From positions 93,468 to 157,467 of the forward strand of contig NZ_JASBVP010000013.1 of assembly GCF_029961025.1 (NCBI RefSeq): DNA of 64,000 nt, given 5' to 3'. Origin of the DNA: Mycobacterium sp. (GTDB lineage: Bacteria; Actinomycetota; Actinomycetes; Mycobacteriales; Mycobacteriaceae). Position numbers and translations under genes: made by a program. Within the stretch, counting starts at the first letter, position 1, and each line of letters begins with the position of its first letter. Positions 50,340 through 59,525 of the stretch are shown in pieces. The notes below the pieces were generated by a model, which worked only from the letters and a program-made list of their open reading frames with translations, was not told the origin of the DNA and did no database searches.

Positions 50340-50820
50340 CGTCGTCGTCCAGCGCGGACTGTGGTTCGAGGAATTCCAGACCGGGGTGCGCTATCTGCAT
50401 CGTCCCGGGCGCACCATCACCGAGGCCGACAATGTGCTCTTCACGACGCTGACGATGAACACTCAGGCGCTGCACCTGGACGCCGCGTTCGCCGAGGCCT
50501 TGGCGCCATTTCATCAACGCCTGGTCAACTCGATGTTCACGCTGTCGACACTCGTCGGTTTGTCGGTGGCCCAGCTGACTCAGGGCACCATCGTGGCCAA
50601 TCTGGGGTTCTCCGAGATCGCCTTTCCCAAACCGCTATTCCACGGGGACACCCTGTACGCGGAGACACTGGTCACCGAGAAGAGAGAGTCCAAAAGCCGC
50701 CCCGGTGAGGGCATCGTGACGTTCGCGCACACCGGGCGTAATCAGCACGGCGACATTGTGGCCACTGCCACCCGCAAGACACTGGTGCGCATGCGCCCGA
50801 CCGAGCGGGACCGCGGCTGA
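50308..50820 (+). CDS. MaoC-like dehydratase (Rv2499c-like)
   Basis: A hot-dog-fold hydratase of about 170 residues. RTITEADNVLFTTLTMNTQALHLD contains the hydratase motif (Asp/His active site), followed by LGFSEIAFPKPLFHGDTLYAETLV. It matches Rv2499c and likely hydrates an enoyl-CoA intermediate before the CitE-type lyase. The ATG at 50308 is used; GTG 50272 is open, and homology only begins at about VQRGLWFEEFQ, so the true start may differ. Overlaps citE by TGATG. Confidence 0.9.
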   Translation: MNHRTGESSERVVVQRGLWFEEFQTGVRYLHRPGRTITEADNVLFTTLTMNTQALHLDAAFAEALAPFHQRLVNSMFTLSTLVGLSVAQLTQGTIVANLGFSEIAFPKPLFHGDTLYAETLVTEKRESKSRPGEGIVTFAHTGRNQHGDIVATATRKTLVRMRPTERDRG

Positions 50821-51635
50821 TGGGGTTACAGAACTCGGGGCCGGCGTGGCTGTTCTGCCCGGCAGATCGCCCCGAGCGCTTCGAAAAAGCCTCTGCCGCA
50901 GCTGATGTCGTTATCCTTGACCTCGAAGACGGGGTTGCCGCCGCCGAAAAGGACGTCGCCCGCGAGGCGCTGGTCCGGGTTCCCCTCGACCCGGCGCGCA
51001 CGGTGGTGCGAATCAACCCGTTCGGCACCGCCGATCAGCGGCTGGACCTGGCCGCTTTGGCGAGCACCCGGTATGACACCGTCATGCTGCCCAAATGTGA
51101 AGCGGCCCATCAGGTTAGCGCATTGGACCCGCTGAATGTGGTGGTCCTGGTGGAGTCACCGATGGGCGCGCTGACCATCACCGAGAGCGCCGGTGCCGCC
51201 AATACCGTTGCCGTGATGTGGGGGGCGGAGGATCTCTTCGCCGTGTTGGGCGGCACGGCCAACCGCTACCCGGACGGCAGTTATCGTGACGTGGCTCGTT
51301 ACGTGCGTTCGCAGTCGTTGCTGGCGGCCAAAGCACACGGTCGTTTGGCCCTGGATTCGGTCTTTCTCGACATCGGGGATCGTGACGGGCTGCGCGCCGA
51401 GGTCGACGACGCCGTGGCGGTCGGCTTCGACGCGAAAGTTGCTATCCATCCCAGCCAGGTGCCGATTATCCGCGCAGCTTACGTGCCCTCGCCCGACCAG
51501 GTTCAGTGGGCGCGACACGTGCTTGCCGCGGCCTCCGAACAGCGCGGGGTCTTCGCATTTGAAGGCATAATGGTAGATGCGCCAGTGTTGCGGCGGGCCG
51601 AGCGGATCATGCGGCTGGCGGCCGGCTCCGGCTGA
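50820..51635 (+). CDS. citE: CitE-like 3-hydroxyacyl-CoA lyase (Rv2498c-like)
   Basis: A 271-residue TIM-barrel lyase of the CitE-like family. M. tuberculosis Rv2498c has been described as a bifunctional beta-hydroxyacyl-CoA lyase in leucine catabolism and itaconate dissimilation, acting on HMG-CoA and citramalyl-CoA, which suits its place in this operon. Metal and substrate residues lie in ILDLEDGVAAAEK, RINPFGTADQ, LVESPMGALTI and WGAEDLFAVLGG. The ATG overlaps the preceding stop (TGATG). Confidence 0.92.
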   Translation: MGLQNSGPAWLFCPADRPERFEKASAAADVVILDLEDGVAAAEKDVAREALVRVPLDPARTVVRINPFGTADQRLDLAALASTRYDTVMLPKCEAAHQVSALDPLNVVVLVESPMGALTITESAGAANTVAVMWGAEDLFAVLGGTANRYPDGSYRDVARYVRSQSLLAAKAHGRLALDSVFLDIGDRDGLRAEVDDAVAVGFDAKVAIHPSQVPIIRAAYVPSPDQVQWARHVLAAASEQRGVFAFEGIMVDAPVLRRAERIMRLAAGSG

Positions 51636-51791
51636 TAGCGGTCCCGGTTCGGGGCGTGCCGGGATCGTCGTAGCAGTCGCGCGTGAGGCGAAGGTGGTGC
51701 GCAACGTGACGCGCCGGCGACACGTCTTCGGAAAGGACGATATCCACTGACGGCGTGACCTTCGCCGTGGCGCGAAACAGAAGGAGGCGGT

Positions 51792-52883
51792 ATGGCTGGC
51801 AGCACCCCGGTGCCGGTTACCGTCGACCTGGAGCCGGTGCAACTCGTGAGTCCGGACGGGTCCCCGACGGCAGAGGACCGTTACAGCCGTGACCTTCCCG
51901 CGGAGACCCTGTGCTGGATCTACGAGATGATGGTGGTCACCAGCGAGCTGGACGCGGAGCTGATCAACCTGCAGCGTCAGGGGGAGCTGGCGCTCTACAC
52001 GCCGTGCCGCGGTCAGGAGGCCGCGCAAGTGGGGGCCGCGGCCTGCCTGCGCGAAACCGACTGGTTATTTCCCCAATACCGCGAACTGGGGGTCTTTCTG
52101 GTGCGCGGCATCCCGCCCGCGCACGTGGCGGCCGCGTGGCGCGGAACCTGGCATGGCGGCCTGGAATTCACCAAGAAGTGCTGCGCCCCGATGTCGGTAC
52201 CGGTCGGCACGCACACCTTGCACGCCGTCGGGGCGGCGATGGCCGCCCAGCGCCTGGGCGAGGACTCGGTGACGGTGGCCTTCCTGGGTGACGGTGCCAC
52301 CAGTGAGGGTGACGTGCATGAGGCGCTGAACTTCGCGGGGGTGTTCACCACACCCTGCGTGTTCTACGTTCAGAACAATCAGTGGGCGATCTCGGTGCCG
52401 GTGCGCAAGCAGACCGCCGCCGCGTCCATTGCCCACAAGGCGATCGGGTACGGCATGCCGGGCATCCGGGTGGACGGCAACGACCCGCTGGCGTGCTATG
52501 CGGTGATGGCCGAAGCCGCGGCCCGGGCCAGGGCCGGCGGCGGGCCCACGCTGATCGAGGCGGTCACCTACCGGCTCGGCCCGCACACCACGTCCGATGA
52601 TCCGACCCGCTACCGAACGCAAGACGAAGTGAACCGTTGGCTCGCACTGGACCCGATTCCGCGGTACCGGGCCTACCTGCAGGGGGTGGGACTGTGGTCG
52701 CAGCGGCTTGAGGACCGGGTCACCGCTCGGTCGACGCGGATGCGGGCCGAATTGCGCGAGGCGGTGGTGGGGGCCCCCGACATCGACATCGACGAGGTGT
52801 TCACCACGGTGTATGCGGAGATCACCCCTGGATTGGAAGCACAGCGCCGGCGGCTGCGCGCAGAGTTGGGCAGGAAGGGATGA
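51792..52883 (+). CDS. bkdA: branched-chain keto-acid dehydrogenase E1 alpha subunit
   Basis: A 363-residue thiamine-diphosphate enzyme subunit that decarboxylates branched-chain 2-oxo acids. The ThDP motif is GDGATSEGDVHEALNFA ending in QNNQWAIS; other segments are PCRGQEAAQVGAAAC and PQYRELGVFLVRG. A strong AAGGAGG lies before the ATG. The 156-bp gap after citE may hold an internal promoter. bkdB starts one base after its stop. Confidence 0.95.
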   Translation: MAGSTPVPVTVDLEPVQLVSPDGSPTAEDRYSRDLPAETLCWIYEMMVVTSELDAELINLQRQGELALYTPCRGQEAAQVGAAACLRETDWLFPQYRELGVFLVRGIPPAHVAAAWRGTWHGGLEFTKKCCAPMSVPVGTHTLHAVGAAMAAQRLGEDSVTVAFLGDGATSEGDVHEALNFAGVFTTPCVFYVQNNQWAISVPVRKQTAAASIAHKAIGYGMPGIRVDGNDPLACYAVMAEAAARARAGGGPTLIEAVTYRLGPHTTSDDPTRYRTQDEVNRWLALDPIPRYRAYLQGVGLWSQRLEDRVTARSTRMRAELREAVVGAPDIDIDEVFTTVYAEITPGLEAQRRRLRAELGRKG

Positions 52884-52884
52884 G

Positions 52885-53937
52885 ATGACCCAGATCGCCG
52901 ACCCCCCGTCGGCTTCGACTACGGCCGCGGTCCTGGGACTGCCCGGCTCGCAGCAAGCGCAGCCGCTGACCATGGTGCAGGCGCTCAACCGGGCGCTGCA
53001 CGACGCGATGGCCGCTGACGAGCGGGTGCTGGTGTTCGGCGAGGACGTCTCCGCCCAGGGCGGCGTGTTCCGGGTGACCGAGGGACTGGCCGAGACCTTC
53101 GGCGAGGACCGGTGTTTCGACACCCCGCTGGCGGAGTCCGCGGTGATCGGGATCGCGATCGGCCTGGCGTTGCGCGGCTTTGTGCCGGTTCCGGAGATCC
53201 AGTTCGACGGGTTCACCTACCCGGCATTCGATCAGGTGGTCAGCCACTTGGCGAAGTACCGCACCCGGACCCGCGGTGAGGTGGATATGGCGGTGACCGT
53301 GCGGATACCGTCGTTCGGCGGCATCGGTGCGGCCGAACATCATTCGGATTCCACCGAGACATACTGGGCGCACACCGCCGGCCTCAAGGTGGTCGTCCCG
53401 TCGACGCCCTCGGACGGCTACTGGCTGTTGCGGCACTCGATCAACTGTCGCGACCCGGTGATGTACCTAGAGCCCAAGCGGCGCTACTGGGGCCGCGGCG
53501 TCGTGGACACCGGCCGGCCGGAACCACCCATCGGCAGGGCCGTGGTGCGCCGGGCCGGCACCGACGTCACCGTGCTCACCTACGGCGCGCTGGTCGCCAC
53601 CGCTTTGTCTGCCGCGGAAACAGCTGAGCGGCAACAAGGCTGGAGCCTGGAAGTCATCGACCTGCGCTCACTGGTCCCGCTGGACTTCGACACCGTCGCC
53701 GAGTCGATCCGGCGCACCGGGCGGTGCGTGGTGCTGCACGAGGGGCCCCGCAGCCTGGGCTACGGCGCCGGGCTGGCCGCTCGCATCCAGGAGGAGATGT
53801 TCTACGAGCTGGAGGCGCCGGTGTTGCGCGCCTGTGGATTTGACACTCCCTACCCGCCGGCGCGGCTGGAACGATTGTGGCTGCCGGGCCCAGACCGGCT
53901 GTTGGACTGTGTCGAGCGGGCACTGGAGATGCCATGA
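52885..53937 (+). CDS. bkdB: branched-chain keto-acid dehydrogenase E1 beta subunit
   Basis: A 350-residue partner of BkdA. Segments [51 protein letters not shown] and [15 protein letters not shown] are typical of 2-oxoacid dehydrogenase E1 beta. The start is ATG 52885 ([13 protein letters not shown]); the frame is open upstream into bkdA but without resemblance. It overlaps bkdC by ATGA. Confidence 0.95.
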   Translation: MTQIADPPSASTTAAVLGLPGSQQAQPLTMVQALNRALHDAMAADERVLVFGEDVSAQGGVFRVTEGLAETFGEDRCFDTPLAESAVIGIAIGLALRGFVPVPEIQFDGFTYPAFDQVVSHLAKYRTRTRGEVDMAVTVRIPSFGGIGAAEHHSDSTETYWAHTAGLKVVVPSTPSDGYWLLRHSINCRDPVMYLEPKRRYWGRGVVDTGRPEPPIGRAVVRRAGTDVTVLTYGALVATALSAAETAERQQGWSLEVIDLRSLVPLDFDTVAESIRRTGRCVVLHEGPRSLGYGAGLAARIQEEMFYELEAPVLRACGFDTPYPPARLERLWLPGPDRLLDCVERALEMP

Positions 53938-55187
53938 GCCCGGCCGGCGACGACGAGCGTGTCAAGTCGTTTTTGGTTCCTGACCTCGGCGAAGGGCTCG
54001 AAGAGGTTACGGTGGTGCGCTGGAACGTGGCCGTGGGCGACCAGGTCGAGCTCAACCAAATCCTGTGCTCGGTGGAGACCGCTAAGGCCGAGGTCGAAAT
54101 TCCCAGCCCGTACGCCGGGCGGATCGTCGAGATCCGCGGCGCGGAAGGCGAGGTCCTCGAGGTCGGCTCGCTGTTGGCGCGGATCGACACCCGGGTGGAC
54201 GCACCGGCTCCGGCACGGAGCCGCCCACCCGAGACGGCAGCGCCCAACGGTGAATCCTCCGCGCGCAGGCCGGTACTCGTGGGATACGGGCCGGACGACG
54301 TGTCCGAGGCCGGCAGCGGGCCGGCCGAACGCGCACCTAAAGGTTCGGGGCGCCCCAAAGCCAAGCCGGCCGTGCGCAAACTGGCCGCCGAGCTGCTCGT
54401 CGACCTCAACACCGTCCCGCCCGGCCCGGATGGCCTGATCACCCGCGAGGCGGTATTGGCGGCGGCCGGGGCCAGAGCCACCCGTTACGACGTGGTGCCG
54501 GTGCACGGGGTCCAGGCCCGGATGGCGCAACGGATGACGCTGTCGCGCACCAAGATTCCAGACGCCCACGCCAGCGTAGTGGTCGAATGCACAAACCTGC
54601 TGCGGCTGCGTGACCGGCTGCGCGCGGCCGTCCCCGACGGGGAGAAGCTGATCACCGCCTTCGTGCTCACCTTGCGGCTGCTGGTCATCGCCCTGACCCA
54701 CCACAAGATCTTCAACGCCACCTGGGTGGACGGTGCCGATGGCCCGCAAGTGCGCCGCCACCGCGCGGTGCATCTCGGGTTCGGTGTCGCCACCACCCGC
54801 GGCCTGCTGGTGCCCGTGGTCGCCGACGCCCAAGACAAGAGCACCCGCCAACTCGCCGAATGCGTCGCGCGGCTGATCCGCGAAGCCCGCGCGGGCACCC
54901 TGACACCGGCGGAGCTGGAAGGGTCGACGTTCACGGTGTCCAATTTCGGTGCGCTTGGGCTCGATGAGGGTGTGCCGGTGATCAACTATCCGCAGGCGGC
55001 GATCCTGGGCATGGGGTCGCTCAAGCCCCGGCCGATGGTCATCGACGACATCGTCGTCAGCCGACCGCAGATGACCCTGACATGCGCGTTCGACCATCGA
55101 ATCGCCGACGGCGCTCAGGTCGCCCAATTCCTCGGTGAGCTTCGCCAACTCATCGAGTCACCGGAGCTCGCGTTGCTGGACCTGTAA
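53934..55187 (+). CDS. bkdC: branched-chain keto-acid dehydrogenase E2 (dihydrolipoyl acyltransferase)
   Basis: A 417-residue E2 subunit: an N-terminal lipoyl domain with the lipoyl lysine in [15 protein letters not shown], a proline/alanine linker, a peripheral subunit-binding domain ([16 protein letters not shown]) and a catalytic domain ending in [15 protein letters not shown] with the active-site His. The start is ATG 53934, overlapping the bkdB stop. It passes the branched acyl group to CoA, feeding FadE19. Confidence 0.95.
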   Translation: MSPAGDDERVKSFLVPDLGEGLEEVTVVRWNVAVGDQVELNQILCSVETAKAEVEIPSPYAGRIVEIRGAEGEVLEVGSLLARIDTRVDAPAPARSRPPETAAPNGESSARRPVLVGYGPDDVSEAGSGPAERAPKGSGRPKAKPAVRKLAAELLVDLNTVPPGPDGLITREAVLAAAGARATRYDVVPVHGVQARMAQRMTLSRTKIPDAHASVVVECTNLLRLRDRLRAAVPDGEKLITAFVLTLRLLVIALTHHKIFNATWVDGADGPQVRRHRAVHLGFGVATTRGLLVPVVADAQDKSTRQLAECVARLIREARAGTLTPAELEGSTFTVSNFGALGLDEGVPVINYPQAAILGMGSLKPRPMVIDDIVVSRPQMTLTCAFDHRIADGAQVAQFLGELRQLIESPELALLDL

Positions 55188-55232
55188 CGGGTGCCCGCAG
55201 GTGACCTCGGCAGCCGGCAGGCCGGTCCGCGG

Positions 55233-55991
55233 TCACCGGCGCCGGGCCGCGGCCAACCGGGCGGCGAACTCCGGTGATCGGATCGAGTTCACCTGGGGGC
55301 CGAGTTCGATGCGTTTGGCGAGTTCGTGCAGTTCGGTGTCGACCGACCCCGGGTTGACGGTGGCGCGCATCGTGGCCTTGGTCGCAAGCACGACCTCCCG
55401 CGGCGCGGCCGCGGCTCCGGCGGCCAACTCCAGCGCCGCGGCGACCGGGTCGTCAGCAACGCTCAGGGCCAAACCGTGCCGCACGGCGGATTCGGCGTCC
55501 AAGCACATCCCGAACAACAGCGCCGCGCGCGCGACCTGCGGCCCCACCGCCCGCTGCATCATCCACGTCGCGCCCCCGCCGGGATGCAGCCCCAACTTCA
55601 GGAAGCGGGCATCGAACACCGCGCCGGCTCCGGCGATGCGCACATCGGCGGCCAGTGCCAGGTTGAGCCCGGCGCCGACGGCCGGGCCGTTGACCGCGGC
55701 GATGGTCGGCAGCGTGCACTCGGCGACGGCCATGAATCCGTCGTAGATCCGCAGCAGGGCGGGCTCGTCAGCGTCGCGCAGGGCGGTGAGGTCAGCACCC
55801 GCGCAGAACGCCTTGCCCGCGCCGGTGACCACAACGGCGTGCACGTCGGCATCCGCTTGCGCCTGCGTCACCGCCGCGCGCAGCTGGGCCGACATCGCGG
55901 CGGTGACGGCGTTGCGCCGATCGGGGTCGTTGACGGTGATGAGCGCGACGCGATGATCGATGCTCAACAGCACGGGATCGGATCGGCCCAT
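55233..55991 (-). CDS. echA14: enoyl-CoA hydratase/isomerase family protein EchA14
   Basis: A 252-residue crotonase-fold protein matching M. tuberculosis Rv2486. CoA/oxyanion segments: [15 protein letters not shown] and [20 protein letters not shown]. At the positions of the two hydratase glutamates it has [13 protein letters not shown] and [13 protein letters not shown] sequence ([10 protein letters not shown]), so neither glutamate appears to be conserved; isomerase, thioesterase or another crotonase reaction is possible. The ATG at 55991 has GGAGG upstream. It is convergent with bkdC. Confidence 0.9.
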   Translation of the reverse strand: MGRSDPVLLSIDHRVALITVNDPDRRNAVTAAMSAQLRAAVTQAQADADVHAVVVTGAGKAFCAGADLTALRDADEPALLRIYDGFMAVAECTLPTIAAVNGPAVGAGLNLALAADVRIAGAGAVFDARFLKLGLHPGGGATWMMQRAVGPQVARAALLFGMCLDAESAVRHGLALSVADDPVAAALELAAGAAAAPREVVLATKATMRATVNPGSVDTELHELAKRIELGPQVNSIRSPEFAARLAAARRR

Positions 55992-56107
55992 CTGGAACCT
56001 CCGCAGTCGGGTGTGTTGCCGGCGTCGGCCCGTGAGTCGATGGCCACGCACCTCGCCGACATCACAGACGGAAATCTCCCCGGCGTAGTCAGACTAACCC
56101 GAAGTTG

Positions 56108-57600
56108 CGCGCGCCCAGCGCGTTAGGAGGTGATGGTCCAGAGATCATGACCTGATGGGAAGCTCGTTGTCGCCTGCCGGTGAAAGTCCGGTCCGGGTAA
56201 TTGCCAGGAAGCCCGGTAGCAGGCTGGCGGCTCGGCCTGGAAACGGGTCGGGTCGAAGCCCAGCGTCAAAAGCCACGGTGGTGGGAGCAACTGAGCGGTC
56301 CGTAGCGTGAAGCGAAGCCTGCCGCGTCGTTAGGGGATAAGACAGTGCCGAGCCGCGGTAATCACGGCGAAGGCCATGGAAGCGGTGAAGATCCTGGATG
56401 TGCAGCCGTGAGGGACTGTCCGGCGTACGGGGCTCGGAACGTTCAGAAGGTGGCGACGGGAACTGGGGAGGCCCTCCCCGGCCGGAACCGATCGCGGTGT
56501 CGGTGGAAGAGCCCTGCCCTATAACCGGTGAGGAGCCGGGAAGTGGGTGGGGGTGCCGGGAGGGAGTCGGAGGCGGTCATAGTACCGGTCGAGCCGCGGG
56601 ACAACACAACCCGCGGGGAGGAAAGGGCCGCTGCTTCGTTCACGCGCATGTTGGGAGCTGCTGACTGGTGAGTGCCGCAAATACGGCTAGGTCCACCCTG
56701 GCGGCTGTCGGAGGCGACAGAGTCAGAGCGTTGCAGCACGCGCTGTACCGGGCGGGCAAGGCCGACCCGAATCGACGGTTTCACGCGCTGCAGGACAAGG
56801 TCTACCGCGAAGACGTTCTGTGGCGGGCGTGGGTGGCGGTGCGCGCTAACAACGGCGCACCGGGCATCGACAAAACCACCTTGGCCGAAGTTGAGGAGTA
56901 CGGGGTGACCCGGCTGCTCGGCGAGCTGGCCGATGAACTGCGGGGCCGAAGCTGGCGGCCGCTGCCGGCGCGGCGGGTGTTGATCCCCAAGCCGGGTAGC
57001 AGCGAATACCGGCCGTTGGCGATCGCGGCGGTTCGTGATCGTATCGTGCAGGCCGCGGTGAAGATCGTGCTCGAGCCGATCTTTGAGGCCGATTTTCTGT
57101 CGTGCAGTTTCGGGTTTCGCCCGAAGCGCTCGACGCACGATGCCCTGCAAGTTCTCGTGGACGAGGCCTGGCAGGGACGACGGTGGGTGGTCGAAGCCGA
57201 TATCGCCAACTGCTTTTCGGCGATACCGCATGACAAGTTGATGCAAGCGGTCGAGGAACGCATCAGCGACCGAACCGTCCTAACACTTCTGCGGGCGATG
57301 CTGCGCGCCGGGGTGGTCGACGATGGCCAGGTTCGGCGAGAGGTCACTGGAACCCCCCAAGGGGGGCCGCTTTCGCCGCTTTTGTGCAACGTGTACCTGC
57401 ACCGACTGGACCGAGTGTGGGATACCCGAGCGCATGGGGTGCTGATACGCTACTGCGATGACCTGGTGGTGATGTGCAGTACCCGGCGGCAGGCCGAGGA
57501 TGCGCTGGCGCGGCTGAAGGCCGTGCTGGCGGGCCTGGGTCTAGAAGTGAAGGCGACCAAGACCCGAATCGTGCACCTCACCGAGGGCAAGGACGCCGAG
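56108..57600 (+). mobile_element. group II intron, 5' part (3' part lost or displaced)
   Basis: About 560 bp of structured non-coding sequence with short self-complementary stems (for example CCGGTGAAAGTCCGG near 56179 and several GAAA-type loops) precedes a reverse transcriptase frame, the layout of a bacterial group II intron with domain I-III then the ORF in domain IV. The intron start cannot be fixed to the base; it lies shortly after 56100. No domain V (the conserved catalytic hairpin) is present because an IS21-family end begins at 57601. It lies downstream of the echA14 promoter region. Confidence 0.75.
56668..57600 (+). pseudogene. group II intron reverse transcriptase/maturase, truncated after 311 codons
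   Basis: The GTG-initiated frame carries the RT domains: NNGAPGIDKTTLAEVE, RRVLIPKPGSSEYRPLAI, SFGFRPKRSTHDALQVL, EADIANCFSAIPHDKLM, GTPQGGPLSPLLCNVYL and the catalytic YCDD (residues 262-265). Homology stops at HLTEGKDAE, where the IS element end begins. The maturase (X) domain and any DNA-binding/endonuclease domain are missing. The reading frame stays open to 57991 across the IS end, but that tail is not RT sequence. Confidence 0.9.
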
Positions 57601-57608
57601 TGTCAGCG

Positions 57609-57681
57609 GTCACGTAATTCCCCAGTTCTGAGGGGTTGTCCGTCACGGAATTCCCCACCCCGGCTGTCAGGTAATTCCTCA
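57609..57681. repeat. three IS21-type terminal direct repeats
   Basis: GTCACGTAATTCCCCA (57609-57624), GTCACGGAATTCCCCA (57642-57657) and GTCAGGTAATTCCTCA (57666-57681). IS21-family ends usually carry such repeats as transposase binding sites. Confidence 0.8.
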
Positions 57682-57766
57682 CCCTGGGCGGCGTGTCTGC
57701 CGGCTGTGGGCCTCGCACACATGTTCGCTCTGAATCCGTCGGAGTCCGGCGGACGAAAGGGCGCTG

Positions 57767-58399
57767 ATGGCGAGGAGAGGTATCGAGATGTTCGATCTGA
57801 TCGAGCTGTACATGCATTGGCAGGCGGGCCGCTCGCAGGTGCAGTAGTGGCAGTCGCTGGGGATGGATCGCAAGACGATCCGCAAATATCTGGCGCCGGC
57901 GGAAGCGGAGGGTATCGAGCCGGGCGGAAAACCACTGACCGCCGAGCAGTGGGCAGAGCGAATCGCGCAATGGTTTCCCGGACTGGATGATCCAGGTGCC
58001 CGGGCATCGACGTGGCCGCTGATCGAGCCGCATCGGGACCGGATTAAGGGCTGGTTGGACGCCGATGTCACGGTGGCTACGATCGCGCAGCGGTTGCGCG
58101 ACGACCACGAGGTCGCGGTGTCGGAGTCGTCGGTGCGGCGGTGGGTGGCAACGCATTTCGCTGAGGAGGTGGCCCGAGCGCGGGTGAGTGTGCCGCGCGG
58201 CGAGGTGGCCCCGGGCAGTAAGGCGCAGATCGACTACGGCAGGTTGGGGATGTGGCTGAACCCGGCCACCGCGCGCCGGGTCGCGGTGTGGGCGTTCGTG
58301 ATGGTGCTGGCATGCTCGCGGCACTTGTTCGTGCGGCCCGTCATTCGGATGGACCAAAAAACTTGGTGCGCTTGCCATGTCGAGGCATTCGAGTTCTTC
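57767..58399 (+). pseudogene. istA transposase (IS21 family), amber codon and 3' truncation
   Basis: From ATG 57767 the frame reads MARRGIEMFDLIELYMHWQA, then TAG at 57845-57847 (codon 27), and continues in the same frame with WQSLGMDRKTIRKYLAPAEA (helix-turn-helix), DDHEVAVSESSVRRWV and the start of the integrase core AQIDYGRLGMWL with the first acidic residue. It ends at ACHVEAFEFF where family members continue to the second aspartate. Only about half of a normal IstA is left. It cannot encode an active transposase. Confidence 0.88.
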
Positions 58400-58478
58400 A
58401 ATGGTTATGTGGGTGTTGATCCCACTGTACGAGCCGAAACGGCGCGAGAATGGGCGCAACCCGAGACGGGGAGCGCCG

Positions 58479-59525
58479 ATGTTGTGGACACCGTGTCTGG
58501 TGCGATCATCGGGTCCGGATGGTGAGGTCCGGGCCAGTCTCGGCGATGCGCTGGTCGATGACTATCTGAGGTTCGTTGCGGCGCGGTCGCGACCGAACAC
58601 GGTGCTGGCGACGGCCTACGACCTGAAGGTGTTCTTCTCGGTGGTCGGCAAGGAGCCGGCTCGGGTGTCAACGACGGATGTGATGGGGTTCCTTGTTGCG
58701 CAGCGGGCGCCGCGTCGGGGCGCCGGTGTGGTGCGACTCGAAGACGGCGAGTCGGGGTTGTCGGCGCGCACGCTTAAGCGCCGATTGGCAAGTGTGTCAG
58801 GTCTGTTCGCCTATCTATTGGCCCGTGATGATGTCGATCTGCGGCGCAATCCGGTGCCACGCGGTGTGGGCACCCGGCGCCCGCTGGCCTCGGGGGCGCG
58901 TGGGGTGCCGCTGATCCGCACGCCGCGAACGCTGCCGAAGGTGCTCTCCCCGGTCGAGGTGGACTCGCTGCTGGGGGTGCTGCGCACGCATCGCGACCGC
59001 GCCATCGTGTTGGCGATGCTGCTGGGCGGGCTGCGTCGCTGCGAGGTGCTCGGGCTGCGCATGTCGGACGTGCATGCCGGGGAGCGGCGGCTGTTCATCG
59101 CTGAGGGCAAGGGCGGTCATCAGCGGATCGTGCCGGTGGCGAACCGGTTCTTCGTGAGCCTTGCCGACTACTGCGAGCACGAACGGCCGGCCACCGACAC
59201 AGAACGGGTGTTCGTGGTGCTGCGCGGGCCGACCCGAGGTCGTGCCCTATCTGCGGCCGGGATGGATCAGGTGCTCGACGGGGCGCGGCAGCGGGCGGGA
59301 CTGGACCATGCGACCTGTCATCAGCTGCGTCACACTTGCCTGACCCGGCTGCGGGAGGCGGGGATGGCGGTGGAGGCGGTGCAGGCTCAGGCCGGGCACC
59401 GCTCGATCGAGTCGACCCGCGTCTATCTGCACCTGGCCAATGGGTGGCTGGCCGAGGAGTACGCCCGCGCGGTAAACGCGATCGAAGATGACATCGCCGA
59501 TCAGGCCGAGGACGGTGCAAGCTGA
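58479..59525 (+). CDS. tyrosine recombinase, small (TnpA-like), element A
   Basis: A 348-residue XerC/XerD-like site-specific recombinase. The N-terminal SAM-like core-binding domain (VDDYLRFVAARSRPNTVLATAYDLKVFF) is followed by a catalytic domain with LGGLRRCEVLGLR (first Arg), CHQLRHTCLTRL (HxxR) and AGHRSIESTRVYLHLAN (His and nucleophile Tyr). All catalytic residues are present. The start is ATG 58479 (MLWTPCLVRSSG); the frame is open upstream into the istA remnant. It is about half identical by eye to the small recombinase of element B, and overlaps the large recombinase by TGATG. Confidence 0.88.
   Translation: MLWTPCLVRSSGPDGEVRASLGDALVDDYLRFVAARSRPNTVLATAYDLKVFFSVVGKEPARVSTTDVMGFLVAQRAPRRGAGVVRLEDGESGLSARTLKRRLASVSGLFAYLLARDDVDLRRNPVPRGVGTRRPLASGARGVPLIRTPRTLPKVLSPVEVDSLLGVLRTHRDRAIVLAMLLGGLRRCEVLGLRMSDVHAGERRLFIAEGKGGHQRIVPVANRFFVSLADYCEHERPATDTERVFVVLRGPTRGRALSAAGMDQVLDGARQRAGLDHATCHQLRHTCLTRLREAGMAVEAVQAQAGHRSIESTRVYLHLANGWLAEEYARAVNAIEDDIADQAEDGAS

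Larger units (their letters stand above)
57601..58405 (+). mobile_element. IS21-family insertion sequence, left end and 5' part of istA
   Basis: The element starts with TGTCAGCGGTCACG directly after the broken RT, has three terminal direct repeats (57609-57681) and then istA. Multiple terminal repeats and an IstA-type transposase are typical of the IS21 family. The right part, including istB, is absent because a tyrosine-recombinase element begins at about 58406. Confidence 0.85.

Noticed and set aside
53850..55148. A 432-codon frame antisense to bkdC
   Set aside because: bkdC encodes a complete lipoyl and catalytic domain on the other strand.
57601..57681. A CRISPR array, because of three similar spaced repeats
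   Set aside because: Only three imperfect 16-bp repeats with unequal short spacing; they fit IS21 terminal repeats.
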